Assembly (NCBI GenBank): GCA_963576735.1
Contig: OY755173.1
Span: 12,742,873 to 12,806,872 of the forward strand
Origin: Bedellia somnulentella
Lineage: Eukaryota; Arthropoda; Insecta; Lepidoptera; Bedelliidae
Length of the DNA: 64,000 bases
Reading direction: 5' to 3'
Shown here piece by piece: positions 26,046-35,194 of this stretch. Position 1 is the stretch's first letter. Each line of letters begins with the position of its first letter. The notes beneath the pieces were generated by a model that was not told where the DNA came from, made no database searches, and saw only the letters and a program-made list of their open reading frames with translations. The position numbers were made by a program, and so were the translations under genes.

Positions 26046-26316
26046 TTATTACTCATAAATAATAGATGTTATTAAAGGAAAGAAAAATTTCGACGTCCGA
26101 ATTAGTTAAAAATTCGGAGGTAGGAAACGCAAACACCACTTGAACGTGTAAAAAAGAAACAAAGTATAGAGAAATTTCGCGCTGGATGCCAACTGACACT
26201 GTAGCTCAGTTGGCAGAGCGACGACGGGGGCGTATACCCGAAGGTCGCGGGTTCGAACCCCGCCAGTGTCGAAATTTTTCTTTCCTTTAATAACATCTTT
26301 TATTTATGAGTAATAA
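26046..26316 (+). repeat. fold-back unit: 49 bp inverted arms around a tRNA-like sequence
   Basis: The left arm at 26046-26094 and the right arm at 26268-26316 are complements with a single mismatch. The segment between them carries the tRNA-like sequence listed next. A transcript of the whole unit would fold into one long hairpin with the tRNA-like part in the loop. Confidence 0.8.
26195..26270 (+). tRNA. tRNA-like sequence / tRNA-derived SINE head, not a normal tRNA
   Basis: The 7 bp acceptor stem is perfect (GACACTG with CAGTGTC), as are the D arm (GCTC/GAGC) and the T arm (GCGGG TTCGAAC CCCGC). The A-box (TAGCTCAGTTGG) and B-box (GGTTCGAACCC) of a pol III promoter are intact, and a T-run follows at 26275. 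The anticodon region is about 4 nt too long and the best stem (CGGG/CCCG) closes an 8 nt loop. It is therefore probably a tRNA pseudogene or SINE head rather than a decoding tRNA. Confidence 0.55.
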
Positions 26317-26829
26317 TCCCCACATGAGGAATTCATGTCAAAAAACATTAAATAATATTGTGAGTTTATGTATATGTCTTTATACTATTTCCATGTCGTA
26401 AATTTTGATATTACCTCGATTTGTATAGACTTCGATTGGGAATTCCGATGGAAATATTTGGATTTTTATTATGTTTACTTCGAGGCTTCTTGGAATGGAG
26501 GAATGTCGGTTTGGGTGACCTTGGATAACAGTGTCTAAGGTACTAACATGATTCCAGTGTTTTTGAAATCTGCTTGGTTACATAACTAACTAATTAAACA
26601 AGAGAGCGCACTGACCTCGGTTTTAAAACATGCCTGTTTATATTTTAAATTGATAAAAGACTTAACTTAACAACTTTGCCTATGGAATGCTTATCTAAAA
26701 TATTGTAATTTTCAAAGTAATTAATACATAAAAAGTCTCGTACCTAGTTCAACTAAGAAAGTATAGCGAGGTTCTTAGCCTCAGCTGAAATAAAAAAAAA
26801 CATCTTGTGATTTGACCATATGTTTTTTA

Positions 26830-27225
26830 CTTTTGTCAACCAGGCAATAAAGCTTATAATCTATTGAACGATGCCAAGTATAGACTTGTTCTAGAACGAG
26901 AGCCAAGCCAATAATTTAACATCGTTTTAATGCCACCATCCTTTACTAACAATTTTTTCTCTACTCGACTTCAAAAAGTGGCTGAGGAAATTTTTATTCT
27001 CAAACACTGGCTACTTTTTTAATCTTTATAATCAATTAATTATGAACATGTATGTGTGTAAATATAAGTGTTTGTGAAACATTTAAAGAGTTTAATTCTC
27101 ATTAAAACACCAAAAGGTGGTCACCCTACTTAAAATGAGACTCTGCTACTAAATAGTACTTTCATGCTCAGGACACTTTAGGATGCCAGTGCACATTCCT
27201 ATTTAGATAGTACTTCCGTGGGTGA
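26830..27225 (-). repeat. right arm of the large inverted repeat
   Basis: Complementary, with substitutions and gaps, to parts of 20985-22295. Shared blocks include AGCTTATAAT/ATTATAAGCT, GCCACCATCCTTTAC, AAGTGGCTGAGGAAA (a SINE A remnant at about 26935-27020), GGTCACCCTACTTAAAA and AGTACTTCC. The outer CAAGGATACTCTACAC terminus is missing; homology stops where a Helitron has inserted at 27227. Confidence 0.55.
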
Positions 27226-27226
27226 A

Positions 27227-27504
27227 TCCTATTAATATTATAAATATGAAATTGTAGATGTTTGGATGTTTGTGTGTTTGAGGTAAAAAGGCTTTACAAA
27301 AAGCAATGACATAATGTCTATGAATGAAATTTAGCAAAATACTAGATAATGACCCAAATTATAACATAGGTAGGATACTTTTCATCCCGAAAAACAATCC
27401 AATAAAATATTCACGCCTGATTGAACTCAGAGTACCGGAAAAAACGCCTTAAGATTGGCATGAGCAAATTTACAGTACGAAGTCTGTCGGGTCAGCTATT
27501 CTAG
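27227..27504 (+). mobile_element. non-autonomous Helitron
   Basis: Starts TCCTATTAATATTATAAAT after an A (27226). It continues with GGATGTTTGTGTGTTTGAG and ends near GTCTGTCGGGTCAGCTAT. The last CTAG (27501-27504) is followed by T. The 5' TC, 3' CTRR and A|T insertion site are Helitron hallmarks. A second copy is at 34627-34996. Confidence 0.7.
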
Positions 27505-27560
27505 TATAATATAAAGGTTAAAGATGGGCTTACATCACACTAAACTGCAAGTCATAATAA

Positions 27561-27940
27561 AGCGCCCAGTACACAATGGCCCATGATGGGCCACTGCACG
27601 CCGTCGCCACTGTGTACGCCGGTGTATGATGGCGGACATATTGGCGCGCAATCGGGAAGTTGTCGGTTTCACGGGCACACTTCAAAGGAATCGTGGCGTA
27701 GCGTGGCCTGTGGTGTTTACACAGTGGGCCATTGTTTAGTTCGTCACCGGCCGCTGATAGATACTAAAACTTTTTTGGAATATTTTAGTGCCAAATGAAT
27801 TTATAATCACTATATGACGTAAAAATAAAATAAATAGCGATATAAATAAAATAAATTACATAAATAATAATAAATAAGTAGCTGCAGCCATAATTACTTC
27901 GACGTCCGTCGCAAGTGGATTGCCAGGCAGTGGCTTATTC
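27561..27940. mobile_element. Harbinger-type MITE, copy 2 (truncated)
   Basis: Same family as 23330-23820 but in the opposite orientation. The left end AGCGCCCAGTACACAATGGC follows a TAA at 27558-27560. It loses the last 110 or so bases of the other end after the GCCAGGCAGT block, so no right duplication remains. Confidence 0.8.
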
Positions 27941-27960
27941 CCAGTTTATTCCGATAATGT

Positions 27961-28084
27961 CAAGGATACTCTACACAAAACGAAAAACGGCATATGGAAT
28001 ATTTCTATTGCGAAAGATTATTATTTGCATAACGTTTTTTAGATATAGCACCACAGGGCCCATCCATAGTGTAGAGTATCCTTG
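27961..28084. mobile_element. 124 bp MITE, 8 bp target duplication, just upstream of RpS15A
   Basis: Ends CAAGGATACTCTACAC with an exact 16 bp complement at the right. It is flanked by GATAATGT at 27953-27960 and 28085-28092. An 8 bp duplication fits the hAT or P superfamilies. The terminus and subterminus (TATGGATGGGCCC) match the element end at 20951. It sits about 90 bp upstream of the likely RpS15A transcription start. Confidence 0.85.
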
Positions 28085-28173
28085 GATAATGTAAACCCGG
28101 CTTTCGTGTCTAAGTCATTTTTGACATTGACATATGAATGAATTTATGACATTGACATGTGTCAAGACCTATA

Positions 28174-28228
28174 CCTTTTCTTTTGTCGCCCTGTAAATTG
28201 TACTATTGAGGCGGATTTTTAATCCTAG
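28174..28228 (+). promoter_or_regulatory. RpS15A: RpS15A start: TOP motif and 5' noncoding exon
   Basis: CCTTTTCTTTTGTCGCC at 28174-28190 is a pyrimidine tract of the type found at the 5' end of ribosomal-protein mRNAs, where it confers growth-dependent translational control. A donor AG|GTAATC at 28228/28229 would end a noncoding exon that splices to the acceptor ATTCCAG at 28411-28417. The exact start is inferred. Confidence 0.6.
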
Positions 28229-28419
28229 GTAATCATTGAAATACCATTAGAAAACATAAAAACTGAATTAATCTAGTAAACCAACATAGCTGCGGCCTAT
28301 TGCGCCATATATATTTCCCATCACAAGAGGATATTTTTGGACATAACCTCAATTTGAGTTCGGTTGGACCTATTTGTTTGTGTTGGTGGTGTTTAAAAAA
28401 TCTTCTTTTAATTCCAGCC

Positions 28420-28715
28420 ATGGTGCGTATGAACGTATTGAGTGACGCTCTTAAGTCTATCCACAATGCTGAAAAGCGTGGAAAAAGGCAAGTGCTTATC
28501 CGGCCATGTTCTAAGGTTATAGTAAAGTTCCTTACGGTCATGATGAAGCACGGATACATCGGCGAATTCGAGATTGTTGATGACCACAGAGCCGGCAAAA
28601 TTGTTGTAAATCTTACCGGAAGACTAAACAAATGTGGAGTAATATCCCCACGATTTGATGTACCAATAAATGACATTGAAAGATGGACGAACTTGCTTCC
28701 TTCACGACAGTTTGG
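28420..28715 (+). CDS. RpS15A: 40S ribosomal protein S15A, coding exon 1
   Basis: Encodes residues 1-98 and part of 99 of the universally conserved small-subunit protein (uS8 family), which binds 18S rRNA in the 40S platform. The reading begins [20 protein letters not shown] and includes [40 protein letters not shown] and LLPSRQFG, all near-invariant in animals. The ATG has a good context (CAGCCATGG) two bases after an acceptor. The exon ends at 28715 with the GG of a split glycine codon before GTAAGT. Compared with human and fly proteins as remembered, one residue is missing: WTNLLPS in place of the usual WTNNLLPS, an in-frame 3-base difference. The protein is otherwise intact and the identification is secure. 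Confidence 0.98.
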
Positions 28716-28849
28716 GTAAGTTTTAAACTTCGATAAACATTGTACGTATGAGCCTAGTTAAATTTATAAAGATTGATGTAAACCCCCGGGCTTTACTACT
28801 TGGAGCAAAACACGTCAACACATTTAGATCATATTGAAACCATACTTAA

Positions 28850-29505
28850 CCTTTCGTAGGCTGACAGTACCTTCCTACTTGTTACTGTCGTCTGCCGGGA
28901 AGTATCGGCACTACGAACCGCGTTCGGACGGGTATAGAACATTGATGTAAATTACTTATTATTTATTTAGTTAGTATAGTTTAGCGATTGAAATGTAAAG
29001 TTGGATAGGTAAACTATGATTTGTAATAAAATATATGGACATTATATGCTTTATTTAGATTGTCTACCTTTCAAAAAAAAATTTACCTAAGAGTGACCCC
29101 GACTGAGAAATATGCTCATTTTCATGTTCAGTTTTGTTTATTTTCGTCCTAACTCATTTTTGTTACATTTTTGAATAACAAAACAAAGAAGTTATGCTAA
29201 AATAAGGATAATTTATAACACATAATTTATAAAATAAAGTAAAAACACTTCGTTAGCTCACGACCGTTTGAATAATGCAAGATTTGAATGAAGTTTAGTC
29301 CGAAAATTTGTATAGGTGAATGTAGGTGCGAATGTTGTTTATGGTCAATGGACTCATTCTTTATCACTTTAAAGTGATTTCAACTATCCTGTCATATAAA
29401 TAAGATTTAAAATTTACTAAAACTAAAATGATTCCTCCTTGGACGGATACGTCCTTAGGCAAAGGATTGGGGTACGGACGGATCCGTCCTTGGGCGTTCG
29501 AAAGG
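28850..29505. mobile_element. possible piggyBac-type MITE with TTAA flanks
   Basis: Flanked by TTAA at 28846-28849 and 29506-29509. The ends agree at 10 of 12 positions: CCTTTCGTAGGC at the left and, as complement, CCTTTCGAACGC at the right. TTAA targets are specific to piggyBac-like elements. The interior is noncoding. Near the right end are two successive palindromes, GGACGGATACGTCC and GGACGGATCCGTCC (about 29443-29490). Confidence 0.5.
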
Positions 29506-30204
29506 TTAATGTTATTAGGCTTCATATCCTATATTCAAATTAATTCGTTTATTTAATGTAAAAAATCCACTCAAACATACAAGGGAAAGGAGTTTGCATG
29601 ACTAAAAATAAAAACATTTCATTATCTGAACAGGATCCTCTCATCTTTCAATAAAAATATCATTATCAGTTAATAATAAATTATGCATGATATGTCTCAT
29701 AAGTTAATGATCATATTTTACTTGATTATTTTCATAAGTAGCACACATCAACTATATTTTTTTTACCTTTCCACCAACTATTTTATATATTCTGCATTCA
29801 TTAAGGAGAAGTATTAAAATATGCAGAAGTCGGGTCATCAAAAGTGATTTTGTTTTATCTTTAATCCACAATTATCTGGTTTTAAGTAAGACTATGTAAA
29901 CACTCTCAGAATTTAAAGTTGAACCTGGTTATATTTTTCCTGTATAATAGTTTATAAGTTGAATAACAGTGTTATTCAACTTGAGCACAGCAGTTCAAAA
30001 GCTTTTTTTCAGCGCATTTTATATGGATTTAACTATAGTAATATTTTATTGCAAATTTTACACACACTCAAATCAAAATTATGTTAATAGTTTAATTTAA
30101 CAGACAATGTTAGTAATGGCTGCAGTCTATTGAAAAAAAATGGTAAAATAAAATTCTGCTTGTGTTTATTGACAAAACACAAACAGTTAGTTGACAAAGA
30201 TATA

Positions 30205-30292
30205 TATGATTCAAACTTTCACTCTGAATATCCCTGAAGGGGTTGGCAGAGGTACTAATACTTCTGACATTCTGACAATACTTCTGACATTG
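30205..30292 (-). mobile_element. SINE B, tail half (split by insertion)
   Basis: Reads as the complement of the SINE B tail: CTGAATATCCCTGAAGGGG, GGCAGAGGTACTAATACTTCTG. A short duplication of TTCTGACA.. is present. It is contiguous with the head half at 31982 once the 30293-31973 element and one copy of its 8 bp duplication are removed. Confidence 0.8.
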
Positions 30293-31973
30293 CACTGACC
30301 TCCATTATACTATATAAGTACGCTGGACTAATTATAGGCTGGGTGACAGTGAGGCGATTTGATTTTCACCATTTTGGCGCTTACGGCAGCAGTGAAGGAA
30401 CAAGGAACTAATAAAAGAGATGGGACAGTAAGATAAAATATATCGATAAAATGTTTCTGCTTAAAGGAAAGGCTAAGTTTTATCGAAACGAAACTTTACA
30501 GCACTATTGAGGAGCGTCTGTTCAAAAGGAGCTATTTACATGCTAACCATATTTATGATAATTTAAAAAAAAAGTTTTTTTCTGAAATTTTGTATGAGGC
30601 AAGTGCATTTTTTTAAATTGAGATAATTCATGAGAAGTCTACTTTATGACTAAAATTTTTATTTTGTATCTTTAACAAAGACCACAATATTAAATTATAA
30701 ATATTTTAAATAACACCTTTTGATCAGTTATTCTGAAAATAGCACCTCTTGTTCTGAAATGATAACAAATAGCACCTTTTGGTCAGTAATTCTTAGAGTA
30801 TAAGTTCGGTCTAGGAAATAAAAAAAGAAAAATAGAAAGGAGAAAGTAATTTTTATATTCTAATTTGACCGATGTCATGTTCTAAGCAGTCACAAGCTAC
30901 ATCATGTTGGTGATCTTCATTGTGATCGTTATTACCGGCTATCGTTGTTTGCTCATCAAGAATAATGTTCCTAAAGAATAACAACTCTGGTAACTCAGCC
31001 CAGCCATCTCCGAATTGCTTCACAAGTAAATTATTCACGTCTTTCTTTTTCTTGCTGTCAATACCTTGAGGTCTCATGGGCAATTGTTCAACAGTTTGGC
31101 AGTGCCGCTTGCCTCTCTTTAGAAGATTAATCGGCTTTGAAACTGTTTCAAATCGAAACGTCTCATGAGTATAAATGTTGCAGCCAGAGCGTTGAGATTT
31201 TTTTAATAATAATCCTTTTCACTGATTGTATGTCTGCAACTTTCTTATAATTTTGTTCCAGATCTTTTATGTTATAGAGACTCCAGTCTTCTCCCACCAC
31301 TTTCATTGTTCCATGCTTTCTATAAATTTCATAGTATGCCTCAGGAAGTGTCATTACTGTCGCTCGCTTTATGTCCTTTTCCAATCTGTATGTAAATATC
31401 TTTTTTTTTTCTGGCCTGAATTCGAGTCCTTCTTATCTTATTTTTCAGAAACAGAAGAACTGGCAATTCGTTTGTTTTGTAGCAAGTAAATAGTTCTTTT
31501 TGTATAAAACCATAAATAATTATCAGAATTACTATAATATTTAGCCCTTTTTGATCAGAATTGTGATTGGTGTTTACCAACCAGTTACAACCTGTTACAA
31601 TTAGCACCTTTTGACCAGAACCGTAACAAAAGGTGGAAGTTTGAAGAGGAAATAGACACTTTTGACCAAAAATAAATACAGAGCATGATGAGATCTTGGA
31701 TGGCAAGTGAAATTCATAATAAAAACGTATGAACAATCCAATACGTAAATAGCTCCTTTTGAACAGACGCTCCTCTATTGATTTATAATTGTTTCTAAAA
31801 ACCATAGATATATTATGCTTTATGGTAAAAAAACACTGGCCATTTTGCAGTTTACGTCGTATTTAGTTCCTCGTTCCTTCATTGGGGGCGCTTCAAATTG
31901 GCACAGTAAATAGCTGTCATTTTGATACGTATCGTTAGTCCAGCGTACTTATATAGTATAATGGAGGTCAGTG
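30293..31973. mobile_element. 1.68 kb DNA transposon: 39 bp perfect ends, 8 bp duplication, subterminal repeats
   Basis: The ends begin CACTGACCTCCATTATACTA and are identical over 39 bp (30293-30331 and the complement of 31935-31973). TGACATTG flanks both sides (30285-30292, 31974-31981), and the target is a SINE B copy. Inside each end are repeats of a motif close to AGCACCTTTTGAxCAG: 30518-30533 (complement), 30712, 30741, 30771, 31543, 31603, 31654 and 31751-31766. The outermost pair is part of an inner inverted repeat of about 30 bp. An 8 bp duplication suggests the hAT or P superfamilies. Only fragments of protein are present, on the minus strand, and no transposase catalytic motif was recognised. 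Confidence 0.85.
30853..31180 (-). pseudogene. protein-coding remnant inside the transposon, function unknown
   Basis: An open frame on the minus strand includes FETVSKPINLLKRGKRHCQTV, then LPMRPQGIDSKKKKDVNNLL, FGDGWAELPELLFFRNI and an acidic, His-rich end (DHNEDHQHD). The arrangement of a Lys-rich KKKKD segment followed by an aromatic FFRNI region resembles the C-terminal part of uncharacterised proteins that recur in moth genomes, but no named domain can be assigned. More open stretches lie upstream on the same strand (31163-31384 and 31341-31805). A captured or decayed open frame is more likely than a working gene. Confidence 0.4.
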
Positions 31974-31981
31974 TGACATTG

Positions 31982-32253
31982 ACACCTGGTGTTCAGAGTA
32001 CCCACGTTTTGCTTGGACAGTGTACTCACGTGATAGGGGGCAGGCCTATTGCCATTTTGTACAAATACACTGTCTCATGACTAAGTACAACTCAGCCATG
32101 TGTGTTTCCTCACAATGTTTTCCCTCATTATCCCTCATGATATTAACCACAATATGTCTTAAGGAAAGACAAATGGGTGTAGGCCTGACCTGGGATTAGA
32201 ACACTAGTCATCTGCACAATAAGCTGTGTTCTACCCACTGAGCTCTCACGTCG
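31982..32253 (-). mobile_element. SINE B, tRNA-headed half (split by insertion)
   Basis: Continues the split copy. Reading leftward from 32253 it has a tRNA-like head with an A-box-like GAGCTCAGTGGGTAGAACAC and a decayed B-box region. It then shows the body motifs GCCTGCCCCCTATCACGTGA and GGGTACTCTGAACACCAGGT in complement. Confidence 0.8.
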
Positions 32254-32420
32254 TTTATTTATATATTGTCATCACTATGAATCTCTAAAAGGGACAACCT
32301 AAAGAGAAAAGTTATAATAATTTCAAAATTATAAAAGTATGCAAAAAGATTTTATACAAATGAAATTACTTAAACACAGGCTGTGTGTCTGGAAGTGTGA
32401 GAGTGTATTTAAGAGAGAAA

Positions 32421-32442
32421 GTGTGTGTGTGTGTGTGTGTGT
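32421..32442. repeat. (GT)n microsatellite
   Basis: Eleven GT units, in the RpS15A intron. Confidence 0.95.
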
Positions 32443-32865
32443 TTTTCTCGACAATTAAAAATTTATGTACTTCACACCATTATTGATATTTTTGTAATGC
32501 ATAACCACCGCGAATCGCCAATAGTTCTTGTTGGTTGTTATTTGATATGTTGTGCTACAGTAAATGTCATTATACTTATTGATGCCACTTTTTAGAGTGC
32601 CCATTGTTTGTATTGTGACAGACACATCTTTAAATTTAAAAGTATTCTTTACACAATCTTAAACAAAAAAAATACCAAGTGAAAACAATTAGGACTCTTT
32701 TCTGGAATAAAGACAAAAATAATTGACTCTTTTGTGACCCTAAATCCCTTCCCTTAATAATAAAGTGCCAGTTTAAAATTGTCTTGCAAGAATAACTCTT
32801 ATTTTTATAATCTATGTATTTCATAATTCATTTATAAGTTTTACTTTCACTCTTACCAATTTATT

Positions 32866-33122
32866 TGGCTATTTTACATACTCACGGCTATAAATCCCTA
32901 GAAGGGGTGGCCAGAGCTAAGGAATTAAAAATTCCTCAGCCACTTTTGGAAGTTGCGTGGGGAAAAGATGGTAAAATATAGGTTGTTGGTGATGGGTCTC
33001 CAACCGCATCGCCCAAAAATCCCTTAAAAAGCCCCAATACCGTTAGTCGCCTCTTACGTACACCCACCGGAAGAAATGGGGTAGTGCTATTCTAAGCCGA
33101 CAATACATCACCTGGCTATTTT
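32866..33122 (-). mobile_element. SINE A copy with 10 bp target duplication
   Basis: Well-preserved copy lying between TGGCTATTTT at 32866-32875 and 33113-33122. The tail side is at the left (TACTCACGGCTATAAATCCC). Confidence 0.88.
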
Positions 33123-33232
33123 CTATTTCATTTTCTTATAAAAATGCCTAGGAAACTTAAGTGAATTGTTAATAAGAAAATTTCAAGACCATCAACTAAT
33201 TATTAACATTTATTCTATTCTGTGCTGTATAT

Positions 33233-33440
33233 TGCTGTGTAGCATCTGCTTAAAGAAGCATTACCCCATTTCCTTACCCTTGTTGTTCCTAAGATGTTAG
33301 GGTATTGGGGCTTTTTAAGTGAGTTTTGGGTAATGCAGTTGGAGAACCATGACCTAAAACCTTTATTTGATTATCTTTTCCCCACTCAACTTACAAGTGG
33401 CTGAGGAATTTCTGATTCCGAAGCTCTGGCTACTTGATTG
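33233..33440 (+). repeat. SINE A copy, head to head with the next
   Basis: Plus-sense, diverged: begins TGCTGTGTAGC, has ACCCCATTTCCTTACCC and GTGGCTGAGGAATTTCTGAT, and is cut off in the CTCTGGCTACTTGATTG region before the tail. Confidence 0.75.
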
Positions 33441-33449
33441 TAGAAAAGA

Positions 33450-33592
33450 ATGTATAATAAAGGTTATTGGTGATGGGTTTCCAACAGTATCACCCAAGAA
33501 CTTCTTTAAAGCCAAAAACCTCAAAAGTCACCTCTTACTAACATCCTCAAGTAGAAATGGGGTAGTGCTATTCTAGCCCAATCTACACAGCA
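33450..33592 (-). repeat. SINE A head-half fragment
   Basis: Minus-sense: TATAATAAAGGTTATTGGTG through GGGGTAGTGCTATTCTAG to CACAGCA. It lacks the tail half. With the previous copy it forms an inverted pair. Confidence 0.75.
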
Positions 33593-33601
33593 AACCTTTC
33601 G

Positions 33602-33848
33602 TATAATACATACATATACTCACGCCTATAAATATTCTTGAAGGGGTAGCCAGAGCTAGGGAATTAGACTTTCCTCAGCCACTTTTGGAAGTTGCATGGG
33701 GAGATGGTGAAATAAAGGTTGTTGTCTCCAACCGCATCACCCAAAAATCCCTTAAAAGCCCCCATACCGTTAGTCGCCTCTTACATATATCCACCAGAAG
33801 AAATAGGGTAGTGCTATTCTAAGCCGACACTGCACAGCTATAATACAT
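33602..33848 (-). mobile_element. SINE A copy with 10 bp target duplication
   Basis: TATAATACAT flanks the element at 33602-33611 and 33839-33848. The copy is nearly full length, with a small internal deletion after GTTGTT. Confidence 0.88.
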
Positions 33849-34282
33849 TTCGTATAAACCTTTTGAAATGCCATGATGCATGTTAATATTATAGAACTTT
33901 AATCACTAAAATGGTCAAAAAGGGGGAAATGCTGGTAAAGCATTTAAGCTTTACAGGTAAATGTTGTTTAACTTTTTACATCAGCTTTCAACCCTGTAGC
34001 TTATACCATATATATACTCAAAGCAAAGGGATGGCAAGGAGGTGGGACAGGTTGATTAGTCCTTGAGCAAGTTAATTCCAACCAGCCTCGCAACCTAATT
34101 TAGAGGGTTGGGTTTGCGGTGCTGCTCAATACGGCTCGCATTGTGCGTCGGTTCTTGAATCCAAGTTTTTATCCTAACCCCGACCGACTATTATTTTTTT
34201 GTTGTTTTCCATTCTGTTCTATAACTAAATAATAATAATATATATGTCATCATAATTAATGTAAGGGAAGCAAGAGAGATTT

Positions 34283-34365
34283 GTCAAGTATGTGCAAAGT
34301 GGCGATCAATAGTCACAGCCCAACCCATTAGGGGAATAATCGGCGTGAGTATAAGTAATAGTATG
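34283..34365 (+). repeat. LINE 3' end fragment
   Basis: GTGCAAAGTGGCGATCAATAG and ATCGGCGTGAGTATAAGTAA match the 3' end at 3145-3230. It is an old fragment about 100 bp before the last RpS15A exon. Confidence 0.6.
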
Positions 34366-34463
34366 TCATATAGGTCTTACCATACTCTTTCCTCTCATAC
34401 GAATTTACTTTTAGTTTTTTTTTTATAAATTTAGCGATTCATAATTTCCTATTGTTGTTGCAG

Positions 34464-34557
34464 ATACCTAGTGCTGACCACAAGTGGGGGTATTATGGAT
34501 CACGAAGAAGCGAGACGGAAACATCTTGGAGGCAAAATCTTAGGCTTCTTCTTCTAA
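34464..34557 (+). CDS. RpS15A: 40S ribosomal protein S15A, coding exon 2
   Basis: Follows the acceptor TTGTTGCAG at 34463 and completes the split glycine codon. It encodes [20 protein letters not shown] then [10 protein letters not shown] and TAA at 34555-34557. This is the invariant C-terminus of S15A, ending in the typical triple phenylalanine. Joined to 28420-28715 it gives 129 residues, one shorter than the 130 usual in animals. The frame continues cleanly through the junction. Confidence 0.98.
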
Positions 34558-34560
34558 GTT

Positions 34561-34566
34561 AATAAA
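34561..34566 (+). terminator. RpS15A polyadenylation signal
   Basis: AATAAA starts 3 nt after the stop codon. The mRNA end is expected about 15-30 nt further on, which gives a very short 3' UTR. Confidence 0.75.
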
Positions 34567-34626
34567 ATACGTCAAATGTATCTTGTCAGTTTTATTAATA
34601 TACACCGTTAACTGCACACGATGAAA

Positions 34627-34996
34627 TCCTTGAATATTATAAATGTAAAAGTTTAGACGTTTGGATGTTTGTGTGTTTGAGATCAAAAGGCTTCTCATAC
34701 ATACATACATATACTCACGGCTATATTTCCCTAGAAGGGGTAGCCAGAGCTAAGGAATTATAAATTCCTCAGCCACTTTTGGAAGTTGAGTGGGGAAAAG
34801 GTGATTTACAGAATAAATATGAATGAAATTTAGCAGAATGCTAGATGATGACCCCAATTATGACATAGAATACTTTTTATTTCAGAAAAAATTGACCAAT
34901 AAAATATTCACGCCTGATTGAACTCAGAGTACCGGAAAAAACGCCTAAAGTTTGGCATATGCAAGTTTACAGTACGAAGTCTGTCGGGTCAGCTAG
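34627..34996 (+). mobile_element. non-autonomous Helitron with SINE A insertion
   Basis: Starts TCCTTGAATATTATAAATG after A34626, ends GTCTGTCGGGTCAGCTAG, and is followed by T34997. The body matches 27227-27504. A tail-half SINE A fragment (34696-34801, with ACAT repeats) interrupts it. It lies immediately beyond the RpS15A 3' end. Confidence 0.8.
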
Positions 34997-35194
34997 TCTT
35001 TAATAAAATTGGACCTCTTGGCTTGGTGGTAAGGATGTTACAAACTCTACAGATCTCCACTTAACCAAGGTGGTTTATCTTATACCATTATTATAATATA
35101 ATTATTCTCAGTCCGCCTACCTTACCTATCTTTCAGAATCATTCAGAATTTCACAGTCAAAAACCATGATAAATCAACCACACATGACTTAAGA

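Larger units (their letters stand above)
28716..34463 (+). other. RpS15A intron (5.7 kb), filled with transposons
   Basis: Bounded by GTAAGT and a TTGTTGCAG acceptor. It holds the piggyBac-like MITE, the split SINE B with its nested element, three SINE A copies plus two fragments, and a LINE tail, all listed separately. The remainder (29510-30204, 32254-32865, 33849-34282) shows no gene. No snoRNA was recognised. Confidence 0.85.

Noticed and set aside
26195..26270. A functional tRNA gene
   Set aside because: The acceptor, D and T arms are fine, but the anticodon arm is about 4 nt too long with an 8 nt loop, and the unit lies inside a fold-back repeat.
28233..28676. 147-codon minus-strand frame
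   Set aside because: It is the antisense shadow of RpS15A coding exon 1.
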